Of a DNA stretch of 19,397 nucleotides, positions 7,348 through 14,571 are shown in pieces (positions within the stretch are counted from its first letter, which is position 1; each line of letters starts with the position of its first letter). The notes under the pieces are model-generated. The model worked only from the letters and a program-made list of their open reading frames with translations, had not been told where the DNA came from and searched no databases. A program made the translations under genes and the position numbers. The stretch is from contig CBFGRV010000057.1 of the NCBI GenBank assembly GCA_965651265.1, positions 1 to 19,397 of the forward strand. The letters run 5' to 3'. The DNA is from CBFGRV01 sp965651265 (GTDB taxonomy: Bacteria > Bacteroidota > Rhodothermia > Rhodothermales > VXPQ01).

Positions 7348-8979
7348 TTGAGGATCGATCCCCACCACATAGCCACCGTTTTCGGATGCGCCGTGCTGTC
7401 GGCCTTGCTGCTCGCGGCGTGCGATGCCGCGCTGACGGGCGTGGCGCACGAAAATCAGCCGCCGTCGACGGAGCTGTCGGTGCGCGACACGTCGCTCGTG
7501 GACAACCTCGGCGAGGAGGGCCGCCTGACGAGCACCGTCTTCGTCTCGTGGTCCGGCACGGATCCGGACGGCTACGTGGCGTTCTTCGAGCTGCGGTACT
7601 ACGGCGTCGCCGAACAGCCGGGACCGGAGGAGGGATGGGTCGAGACGACGCGCAACGATACGTTGATTCTCTTACCCATCGAGCGAGGTGAGCGCACGGC
7701 GAACGTGACCTTCGAGGTGCGCTCGGTAGACAATGAAGGACTTCGAGATCCGACCCCGGCGCGGACCGTCTTCCCGATCGTGAACAGCCCGCCCACAATC
7801 CGCCTCAGCTCCTTCGACCTGCCGCCGGATACCACCTTTACCATCTTCACGATATCGTGGACGGCCACGGATCCCGAAGGCGAGGAGAACCTCGACCGCA
7901 TCGAGATCAGCCTGAACGATTCGACGAGCTTCGTCTCGCTCGAACCCTCCGTGGACTTCGTGACATTCGTGGCCGATTTCGATCGCGATGGAGGCGGTCC
8001 GAACGTGGTGGACGCCGCGCTCTACATCGGGCGAGCCTTCCAGCGGACCAACATCACGGTCCCGAACCTGCGCCTCGACGACGAAAACACGATGTACGTG
8101 CGCGCCGTCGATCGCACGGACACGACGAGCACCCTCGAACGCTTCACGTGGCACGTTCGACGCCCGACGGGCCGCGTCCTGTACGTGAACGACTACCGGC
8201 GCTCCTCGTGGCCGGTGGTGCAGGAGTTTCATTTGAGTTTGTTGCGCGAGTACCTGCCGGCGGACGTCGAGATCGACGTCTGGGATCTGTCACGGCCGTA
8301 CACGACGGGTTCGGCCGGACTTCGGGTGCGTTCCGATGCATTGCCGGCGCACGCCGCGCCGGACCTGCGCGAAACCCTGGCACTGTGGGATTACATCTAC
8401 TGGGTCTCGGCGAATGCGGCGGGCGGCGTCGCGGGCAACAACATGCCGTACGCGGCGCAGGTGATGGACCTGTTCTTCGACCGCGGCGGGCGCCTGATGG
8501 TGCACACGCCGATGGTCCCGCCGGCCGATCCGCAGGAGAATCTCGGCAACCCGGCGCTGCTCGTGTTGCCGATCAGCGAGGCCATCTCGCTACCGGACAC
8601 CGTTCGCCGCATCGAGCTTGCCATCGGCGCGCCCATCCTGCCCGTCGACGACCTGCCGGGCGTCGACACGCCGCTGCCCGAGCTGGCCTCGGACCGCTTC
8701 TTCATCGGCGAGCTGCCGTTCGAATCCCAGAGCGAGAACATCATCACGCTCTATGAGGCGGAGTATCGCTACCGCACGCAGAGCGGCAGCGGCGGCCTGT
8801 GGCCGGCTCCGCGGACGGTGGCCGCCATCAGCGCGGATAGGCGCGTCGGGCTCTTCGCGCTTCCGCTGGTCAACGACGTGACGGGCGCGCCCGCCATCGT
8901 CGGCGCGGACGGCGACCCGGCCGCGGGCCGCGAGGCGATCAAGCTGATCCTGCAGAGTCTCGGATTCCCGGGGCGATGA
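7348..8979 (+). CDS. Lipoprotein with two Ig/FN3-like repeats and an unassigned alpha/beta C-terminal domain
   Basis: Start TTG 7348 gives a compact lipoprotein signal: h-region IATVFGCAVLSALLLAA and lipobox LLLAAC with Cys25. The frame is open back to GTG 7195, but that part is Arg/Ser-rich and lies in a strong inverted repeat, so I read it as leader. The mature protein begins with two related beta domains (about 35-130 and 135-270), each with PP(S/T) at the start and WSGTDPDG or WTATDPEGE, as in bacterial Ig/FN3-like surface repeats. The last ~270 residues (from GRVLYVNDYRRS) alternate strand and helix (DVEIDVWDLS, LWDYIYWVSA, FFDRGGRLMVHTP). This resembles a flavodoxin- or glutamine-amidotransferase-like fold, with no catalytic Cys seen. 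It ends 37 bp before the TonB receptor gene, so an operon is likely. Inference: an outer-leaflet partner of the receptor. Confidence 0.8.
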   Translation: MRIDPHHIATVFGCAVLSALLLAACDAALTGVAHENQPPSTELSVRDTSLVDNLGEEGRLTSTVFVSWSGTDPDGYVAFFELRYYGVAEQPGPEEGWVETTRNDTLILLPIERGERTANVTFEVRSVDNEGLRDPTPARTVFPIVNSPPTIRLSSFDLPPDTTFTIFTISWTATDPEGEENLDRIEISLNDSTSFVSLEPSVDFVTFVADFDRDGGGPNVVDAALYIGRAFQRTNITVPNLRLDDENTMYVRAVDRTDTTSTLERFTWHVRRPTGRVLYVNDYRRSSWPVVQEFHLSLLREYLPADVEIDVWDLSRPYTTGSAGLRVRSDALPAHAAPDLRETLALWDYIYWVSANAAGGVAGNNMPYAAQVMDLFFDRGGRLMVHTPMVPPADPQENLGNPALLVLPISEAISLPDTVRRIELAIGAPILPVDDLPGVDTPLPELASDRFFIGELPFESQSENIITLYEAEYRYRTQSGSGGLWPAPRTVAAISADRRVGLFALPLVNDVTGAPAIVGADGDPAAGREAIKLILQSLGFPGR

Positions 8980-9016
8980 TGACGTGCTTCCACATCCCGC
9001 ATTGCCGCCCGCCTCG

Positions 9017-11962
9017 ATGACGATCCGCCATCGCCACATAGTGCACCTTCGGGCCCTCGCGCTCCTCCTCGTCGTTGCGATGCTAGGCCTTCTCGCGCCC
9101 CCCGCCGCGCGGGCGCAGGGCACCATCGCGGGCACCATTACGGACGCCGTCACCGGCGAGCCGCTGATCGGCGTGAACGTCATCTTGCCGGGCACCTCCC
9201 AGGGTGCCGCATCCAACATCGACGGCGAGTACGAGATCAGCGGGCTCTCGAGCGGCGAGTACAACGTGCGCGTCTCCTACATCGGGTTCGAGACGATGCT
9301 CTTCACGGGCATTCGCGTCGTAGACGGCGAAACGACCCGGCTGGATGTCCAACTGCGCGAGGCCGTGCTCTCGACCAGCGAGGAGATCGTCGTCGTGGGC
9401 GAGCGCCCGCTGATCGATGTGGAACAGTCCTCGAGCGCCTATGCGATGACCCGAGAGCAGATCGAGGCGGCGCCGCTGCGCGACGTGCAGGATGTCGTCT
9501 CCACGCAGGCCGGCGTGATCCGCGACCCGACGGGCCTGTACATCCGCGGCGGCCGTGCGTACGAGACGGGCTATTATGTGGATGGCGTCTCCGCGAAGGA
9601 CCCGCTGGCGGGCACCGGCTTCGGCATCGACATGGGGTCGAATGCCTTCCAGGAGGTCGAGGTCACGACGGGCGGCATCGGGGCCGAGTTCGGCGACGTC
9701 ACATCCGGTGTGGTGAGCGTCGAGACCCGCGAAGGCGGCAACCAGTTCACCGGCTCCTTCTCCCACAAGCGCGACAACTTCGGCGGGCTCAACGACGGCT
9801 GGGATTCGAACTTCAACGAGGACATCTTCGAGATGTCGCTGGGCGGCCCGATTCTGCGCGACCGGCTGACGTTCTTCGTGTCCGGGCAGGCGCAGCTCTC
9901 CGACGGCTTCACGCGCGGCATCTCCAATCCGGATTCGGTTCGCTCATCGCTCGTCGGCGCCGACTTCCTGCTGCCGCGCACGGGCAACCGCTGGAGCGGC
10001 CTCGGCAAGCTGACCTACACCATCAAGCCGGGGATGCGGGTGCAGGGCTCCTACCAGCGCTCGCTCACCGTCAACCAGAACACCCGGATGCTGCAGGTCA
10101 CCGGCAACGAGGCCGTCGTCACGCCCGGCTTCCAGTACCAGTTCATCCTGCAGCCCGAGACGGCGAACACGTACGCGCACGACAACATCATCACGTACCT
10201 GAAGTGGTCGCACGTGCTGAACGACCGCTCCTTCTACGAGGTACAGGCGAGCCGGCTCTTCACCAGGCTGCGGGCCGATGCGAACGGGCGCCCGTGGCGG
10301 CCGCAGAACGTCTCCACCGAGCTCGATCCCGAGAGCATCGTGACGTACCCCGCTTCCATCTTCGTCGGGCCGGACGGCCAGCCCGTGGACCCGAACGCGA
10401 TGTTCGTCCTGCCAGGCCCGGGCCTCATCAACAACGGGGGCATCGCCACGCGCTTCCACGACCACTTCGCCGAGGAGCTGACACTGCGCGGCACCTACAC
10501 GCTGTTCTCGGCCGACAAGAACAGCCGCCTCGATGCCGGCCTCGAGATGAAGCTCAACGACTACCAGTGGATCGACATCGTGCGCCCGTGGGTGGGCGCG
10601 CCGGTGGGTGAGGGGGAGGAGGCCACCGCGTCGGACCGGCTCGGCGAGAGCGCCGACGTGTGGCGCGTAAAGCCGCGGCGAGGCGCGCTCTTCGCAACGG
10701 GCCAGGTGCGCTACCGCGGGCTCATCGCGAACGTAGGTGCGCGCTTCGAGTACTGGGCGCCCGGCCGCTACGTGGACGACCTCGTCGAGGACCCGCGCGC
10801 GCCGATCCTCCAGAGCGTGCGCGAGGACTACTGGGACGACACCATCAACCTGTTCGGGCTACGGTACAAATTCCGTCTGCTGCCGAAGGTGCGGGTCTCG
10901 TTCCCCATCAAGGAGAATCAGGTCCTCTTCTTCAACTACGGGCACTCCACCAAGCTGCCGCACCCGACGTTCGTCTACACGGGGCTGGATCCGTTCTATC
11001 GCGACCGGTCGTTTTTCGCGGACCTGGGCAATCCGAATCTGGATCCGGAGGTCGACATCTCCTACGAGATCGGCCTGCGAAATCAGCTCACCAGCAACGA
11101 CGTGCTCAACGTTACGGCCTTCTGGCGCGACAAGTACGACTTCATCACCATCGAGGATGTCGTCATCCGCGACCAGACGGGCCGCGAGACGGTGCGCGCG
11201 TTCCGCATCAACGGCGACTTCGCGCGGGTGCGCGGCGTGGAGGCGAGCTACCTGAAGCGGATCGGCCGCTGGTTCCAGGGGCAGATTTCCGGCTCCTTCT
11301 CACGCGCGACAGGCCTGAGCTCCACGAATAACGACGCGCTGGCGCAATTCCTGGCGAACGGCGACATCGAGAACACCTTCGAGACGCCCCTCGCGTGGGA
11401 CCGCCCGCTGGACCTCAAAGCGAGTGTGACGCTCACGCACGATCGGGAGAATCCGCTCTTCGGTGTGCCGGGACTCAACCGCCTGCAGGTGTACATCTCA
11501 TCGACCTTCCGCAGCGGCCAGCGCTACACGCCCGTCGAGTTCCGCGGCCGCGAGGTGAATCCGTTCACCGGCGAGCGCGACTGGCGGCCCATTTACGAGA
11601 CGGTCTCCGATCCGGCGGCCCGCTACTCGAAGGTCGGCGCGCCGTGGTGGTGGTTCGATCTCTCGGTGCGCCGCGATGTCGCCGTTGCCGGCAACGACCT
11701 CAAGCTGTCCCTCGAGATCACGAACCTGTTCAACCAGCTGAACAGCGTGATCATCAACCCGGTCACCGGCAAGGCTTACCCGGATGTGGATCCGGAGACC
11801 ACCGATTTCACGGCGCTGCGGGATGATCCTGATTTCGACGTCCCCGGCGGGATGCGCGATTTGCGCTACGAGGATCCGACCTCGAGCGGCCTGCCCCCGC
11901 TGAATCCGGCCCGCTTCCTGCCGCAGCGACATGTCATGTTGGGGGTGGCGTATGAGTTTTAG
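9017..11962 (+). CDS. TonB-dependent outer-membrane receptor with N-terminal carboxypeptidase-regulatory-like domain
   Basis: 981 residues from ATG 9017, chosen over an in-frame GTG at 8984 because it begins directly with the signal peptide (MTIRHRH, hydrophobic core, ARAQ at about residue 34). Residues about 36-118 are a carboxypeptidase-regulatory-like beta domain (GTITDAVTGEPLIGVNV, NIDGEYEISGL, VSYIGFE), usual in SusC/RagA-type and related receptors of this phylum group. The plug follows (about 138-245: REQIEAAPLRDVQDVV, YIRGGRAYETGYYVDGV, GGIGAEFGDVTSGVVSVETREG). The rest is beta-barrel, including an NPNLDPE motif before the late strands, and ends in phenylalanine (GVAYEF), the usual BAM recognition end. 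It imports a ligand across the outer membrane using TonB energy. There is no SusD next door, so a classic glycan SusCD pair is not supported. The ligand is unknown. Confidence 0.95.
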   Translation: MTIRHRHIVHLRALALLLVVAMLGLLAPPAARAQGTIAGTITDAVTGEPLIGVNVILPGTSQGAASNIDGEYEISGLSSGEYNVRVSYIGFETMLFTGIRVVDGETTRLDVQLREAVLSTSEEIVVVGERPLIDVEQSSSAYAMTREQIEAAPLRDVQDVVSTQAGVIRDPTGLYIRGGRAYETGYYVDGVSAKDPLAGTGFGIDMGSNAFQEVEVTTGGIGAEFGDVTSGVVSVETREGGNQFTGSFSHKRDNFGGLNDGWDSNFNEDIFEMSLGGPILRDRLTFFVSGQAQLSDGFTRGISNPDSVRSSLVGADFLLPRTGNRWSGLGKLTYTIKPGMRVQGSYQRSLTVNQNTRMLQVTGNEAVVTPGFQYQFILQPETANTYAHDNIITYLKWSHVLNDRSFYEVQASRLFTRLRADANGRPWRPQNVSTELDPESIVTYPASIFVGPDGQPVDPNAMFVLPGPGLINNGGIATRFHDHFAEELTLRGTYTLFSADKNSRLDAGLEMKLNDYQWIDIVRPWVGAPVGEGEEATASDRLGESADVWRVKPRRGALFATGQVRYRGLIANVGARFEYWAPGRYVDDLVEDPRAPILQSVREDYWDDTINLFGLRYKFRLLPKVRVSFPIKENQVLFFNYGHSTKLPHPTFVYTGLDPFYRDRSFFADLGNPNLDPEVDISYEIGLRNQLTSNDVLNVTAFWRDKYDFITIEDVVIRDQTGRETVRAFRINGDFARVRGVEASYLKRIGRWFQGQISGSFSRATGLSSTNNDALAQFLANGDIENTFETPLAWDRPLDLKASVTLTHDRENPLFGVPGLNRLQVYISSTFRSGQRYTPVEFRGREVNPFTGERDWRPIYETVSDPAARYSKVGAPWWWFDLSVRRDVAVAGNDLKLSLEITNLFNQLNSVIINPVTGKAYPDVDPETTDFTALRDDPDFDVPGGMRDLRYEDPTSSGLPPLNPARFLPQRHVMLGVAYEF

Positions 11963-13082
11963 AGAGAGCGGCATCGCTGGAGCAGGCGGAAGTCGGATGT
12001 CGGATGTCGGATGTCGGAGTTCCGATGTTGGACGTCGAAGTTCTGACCTCGGACCTCCGACCTCTGATCTCCGGCTGGTAACGGCGCTTGCGTTCCTCGT
12101 TTGCTGTGCGCTCGCACTTGCGCCTCCCGCCGCCGCCCAGCTCATTCCCGACTTCGGCTCGGACCGCGCCGGCACATCCGGCTTCCAGTTCCTGAAGATC
12201 ACCGTCGACCCGCGCGCCGCGGCGATGGGCGAGACCGTCGCGGCGAACGCCTTCGACGCGAGCGCCCTCTTCTGGAATCCCGCCCTGGCGGCCCAGGCCC
12301 CTCGCGCGCAGATCGGCTTCAGCCACGCCGCCTACTACGCCGACGTGGCCGTGAGCTACGCCGCCGCCTACCGGCGCTTCGGCAGCTTCACGCTGGGGCT
12401 GAGCCTGCAGGCCCTCAATTCGGGCGAGATGGACGTGACCACCGAATTTCGGCCCTACGGTACGGGCGAGCAGTTTCGATGGATCGATATGGGTATCGGC
12501 CTCTCCGTCGCGCAGCGCCTGACCGACCTTTTCAGCTACGGCGTTACGGCCCGGTACGTGCGCGAGAGCGTTGCGGGGCTGGTCACCCAGACGGCTGTGT
12601 TCGATCTGGGCGTGTTCTACCGGATCGGCGACACAGGCGCGCAAATGGCCGTGGCCATGCGCAACTTCGGCTTCGACGCCTCGCCGGCCGGCGAGCTGGA
12701 GCGCATCGTGATCGGCGGCGAGGGACGCGTCGTGGAGGACGAGTTCGAGTCCATCACGCCCCCGACGACGTTCCTCTTCGGCATCACCTACGAGATGCTG
12801 CGCGACGACCCGCGGAACCGCCTACTGCTCTCCGGCCAGCTCAACAATCCCAACGACAACTCCGAGAATTTCAACGTGGGCGCCGAGTACACGTGGAGCG
12901 ATCTCCTGGTGCTGCGCGCCGGCTATCGGATCGGCATCGAGGAATACAGCATCCCCAGCCTCGGTGCCGGCTTTCTCGTCCCGGGACTGGGGGATGGACT
13001 CGGGCTGCGGCTCGATTACGCCTTCACGAACCTCGAGCGCCTGGGGACCGTGCACCGGGTGGGAGTGAATGTGGAGATATGA
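11952..13082 (+). CDS. PorV/PorQ-family outer-membrane protein with a repeat-encoded N-terminus
   Basis: The segment after the signal, GFQFLKITVDPRAAAMGE followed by DASALFWNPA, is the hallmark of PorV/PorQ-type outer-membrane barrels. These work with type IX secretion; PorV shuttles cargo that carries sorting domains. The barrel strands continue to VGVNVEI. Start choice is open: ATG 11952 overlaps the receptor gene by 11 nt and gives 376 residues; ATG 11997 gives 361; ATG 11931 is also in frame. In all cases a 12-unit heptamer array (11991-12074) is translated as a Ser/Asp/Arg-rich n-region (SSDVGRRSSDL and similar) before the hydrophobic core LVTALAFLVCCALALAPPAAAQ. No ATG, GTG or TTG lies between array and core. 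The stop is followed at once by another array. PorV role is inferred; it may be a paralogue rather than the cell's main PorV. Confidence 0.85.
   Translation: MSFRESGIAGAGGSRMSDVGCRSSDVGRRSSDLGPPTSDLRLVTALAFLVCCALALAPPAAAQLIPDFGSDRAGTSGFQFLKITVDPRAAAMGETVAANAFDASALFWNPALAAQAPRAQIGFSHAAYYADVAVSYAAAYRRFGSFTLGLSLQALNSGEMDVTTEFRPYGTGEQFRWIDMGIGLSVAQRLTDLFSYGVTARYVRESVAGLVTQTAVFDLGVFYRIGDTGAQMAVAMRNFGFDASPAGELERIVIGGEGRVVEDEFESITPPTTFLFGITYEMLRDDPRNRLLLSGQLNNPNDNSENFNVGAEYTWSDLLVLRAGYRIGIEEYSIPSLGAGFLVPGLGDGLGLRLDYAFTNLERLGTVHRVGVNVEI
11991..12074 (+). repeat. 12-unit heptamer array inside the 5' end of the PorV-like gene
   Basis: Twelve consecutive 7-bp units can be read without a gap: AGTCGGA, three TGTCGGA, then GTTCCGA, TGTTGGA, CGTCGAA, GTTCTGA, CCTCGGA, CCTCCGA, CCTCTGA and TCTCCGG. 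The pattern is nnTCnGA. The first four units are nearly perfect and the rest degenerate. TCGGA and TCCGA units are mutually complementary, so the array can also fold. Confidence 0.85.
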
Positions 13083-13200
13083 GGGGGGAGATGGGAGATG
13101 GGAGATGGGAGATGGGAGGTGGAGGTCAGAGGTCGGAAGTCGGACGTCGGACCGGAAAGGATAAGAGTCCAAAAAAAGCCAGTAACCAGTAACCAGCAAC
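13083..13200 (+). repeat. Composite heptamer array: GGGAGAT, GTCGGA and AGTAACC modules
   Basis: Begins right after the PorV-like stop. Module 1: four GGGAGAT units plus GGGAGGT (13086-13120). Module 2: GGTCAGA, GGTCGGA, AGTCGGA, CGTCGGA (13124-13151). A 29-bp non-repeat spacer includes an A7 run (13171-13177). Module 3: AGTAACC twice, then AGCAAC (13181-13200). All modules have a 7-bp period. No terminator was found here. Confidence 0.85.
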
Positions 13201-13236
13201 TTGACCAAATCGGGAGCAAATAGAACGGCGGTTGGC

Positions 13237-14571
13237 ATGGTGGACCGTGGCGGTCGGGCGCGGCGCACGATCTCCTATTTCCTATCTCCTACCTCCTATA
13301 TCCTTAAATCTCCTACCTCCTATACTCTCGCCTCCCGCACAGCCTGGCTTACCCTCCTCTCAACAGCCCTCCTCCTGCTAACGGGCTGCGAGGGCCTCCT
13401 CGGCTCGAAGCAAGATGCCACAACGGAGGAGATCTTTGAGGCGGGGCGGATCGACCCCGGCCTCGTCAGCGAGGTCGAGTACGTGCCGCTCTTTCCGTTC
13501 TTCATGCAGGGCGGCGACGGCGCACCGCTCGCCGCTCCGCAGGACATCTATGTCGGCTTCGATGAGCTCATCTACGTGGTGGATGGGCGCGGACTTCACG
13601 TGCTCGATCTGGCCGGGCGCCCGGCGAATTTCATCGCGATCGAGGGCGGCGGCACCTCCGTGGTCCAGGACCGACGGTTCAACGTGTATGTGACGGCCCG
13701 GCGTGATACCACGCTCGGCGGCCGGACGTGGAGTCTGCCCGTCATCCTGCGCTACGAAGGGATCACGTCCGGCAACCCGCGTCTGGCCGGCATCATCTGG
13801 CATCCGTTCAACGATGACTCGCGCCGCTTCAATCGACCCGATCCCATCCCCACCGACGAGGAAGCCGAGTTCACGGGCGTGGCCGTCCTCCCGAACAACA
13901 ACATCTTCGCCTCGCGGCGGGGTCCGGTCAACGATCCGGCCTCCGTGATCCTCCCGCACAATACCATCCTCGAGTTTTCGCCCGCGGGGGTGAACGTGAC
14001 GGCGCTGCTGCAGCTCAACCCCATCCAGCCGAGCCTCGTGAGCGCCGTGCGGCCGACGGACGTGCTCACCTACGTGCATCCGCCTCAGCGGGAGAATTTC
14101 GATGCATCGCGGCATTTCCTTGTGGCGCAGGAATCCGACGGCGCGCTGCCGTACCCCGTGCTATCCATCCGCGCGGAGGTCACGCCGGATGGCATCGTGT
14201 ACCGGCCCGATCAGGACAAAATCCGCACGGCCGATGCCGCCGACCAGGGCGAGGGCTTCATGTACGAGGTCTTCAAGTTCGAGCGACCCACCGACCTCGC
14301 CTTCGCCGCCGACGGCACGAACTATCTTTTTGTCGTGGATGCCGGTAAGGACAGCCTGTTCGTCTTCACGGCGACGGGCATCGAGGGCGTGGCTCCGCCG
14401 CCGGGCGCCAGCAGCACGCAGCCCGTGCGGGTCTCCTTCGGCGGCGAGGGCGACGGCGCCCGCAGCTTCCGTGATCCGATGGGCGTGGCCTATTTCAATG
14501 AGATCGTGTACGTGGCCGACAGCGGCAACAACCGGATTTCGCGCTTCCGGCTGAACACAGATTTCGAATGA
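13237..14571 (+). CDS. NHL-type beta-propeller lipoprotein with a repeat-encoded N-terminus
   Basis: From ATG 13237 the product has 444 residues with lipobox LLTGC (Cys51); TTG 13201 is an alternative start, directly after the AGTAACC repeats. The n-region before the hydrophobic core (WLTLLSTALLLL) is unusually long and contains the repeated peptide SPTSY, encoded by a TCC-based heptamer array. The mature part reads as a six-bladed propeller of NHL type: DIYVGFDELIYVVDGRGLHVLDLAGR, DLAFAADGTNYLFVVDAGKDSLFVF and a last blade GVAYFNEIVYVADSGNNRISRF. Such lipoproteins are usually anchored to a membrane and serve as binding or scaffold proteins. No catalytic motif is visible. The stop overlaps the next start as ATGA, so translational coupling with the 14568 enzyme is likely. 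Confidence 0.83.
   Translation: MVDRGGRARRTISYFLSPTSYILKSPTSYTLASRTAWLTLLSTALLLLTGCEGLLGSKQDATTEEIFEAGRIDPGLVSEVEYVPLFPFFMQGGDGAPLAAPQDIYVGFDELIYVVDGRGLHVLDLAGRPANFIAIEGGGTSVVQDRRFNVYVTARRDTTLGGRTWSLPVILRYEGITSGNPRLAGIIWHPFNDDSRRFNRPDPIPTDEEAEFTGVAVLPNNNIFASRRGPVNDPASVILPHNTILEFSPAGVNVTALLQLNPIQPSLVSAVRPTDVLTYVHPPQRENFDASRHFLVAQESDGALPYPVLSIRAEVTPDGIVYRPDQDKIRTADAADQGEGFMYEVFKFERPTDLAFAADGTNYLFVVDAGKDSLFVFTATGIEGVAPPPGASSTQPVRVSFGGEGDGARSFRDPMGVAYFNEIVYVADSGNNRISRFRLNTDFE
13269..13335 (+). repeat. TCC-based heptamer array inside the 5' end of the NHL lipoprotein gene
   Basis: Units GATCTCC, TATTTCC, TATCTCC, TACCTCC and TATATCC (13269-13303), a 10-bp irregular unit, then TACCTCC and TATACTC, then a decayed end. 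On the other strand the pattern is GGAnnTA, close to the GGAGATG module seen elsewhere, so this looks like the same repeat family in inverted orientation. It encodes the SPTSY-type peptide repeats of the signal region. Confidence 0.8.
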
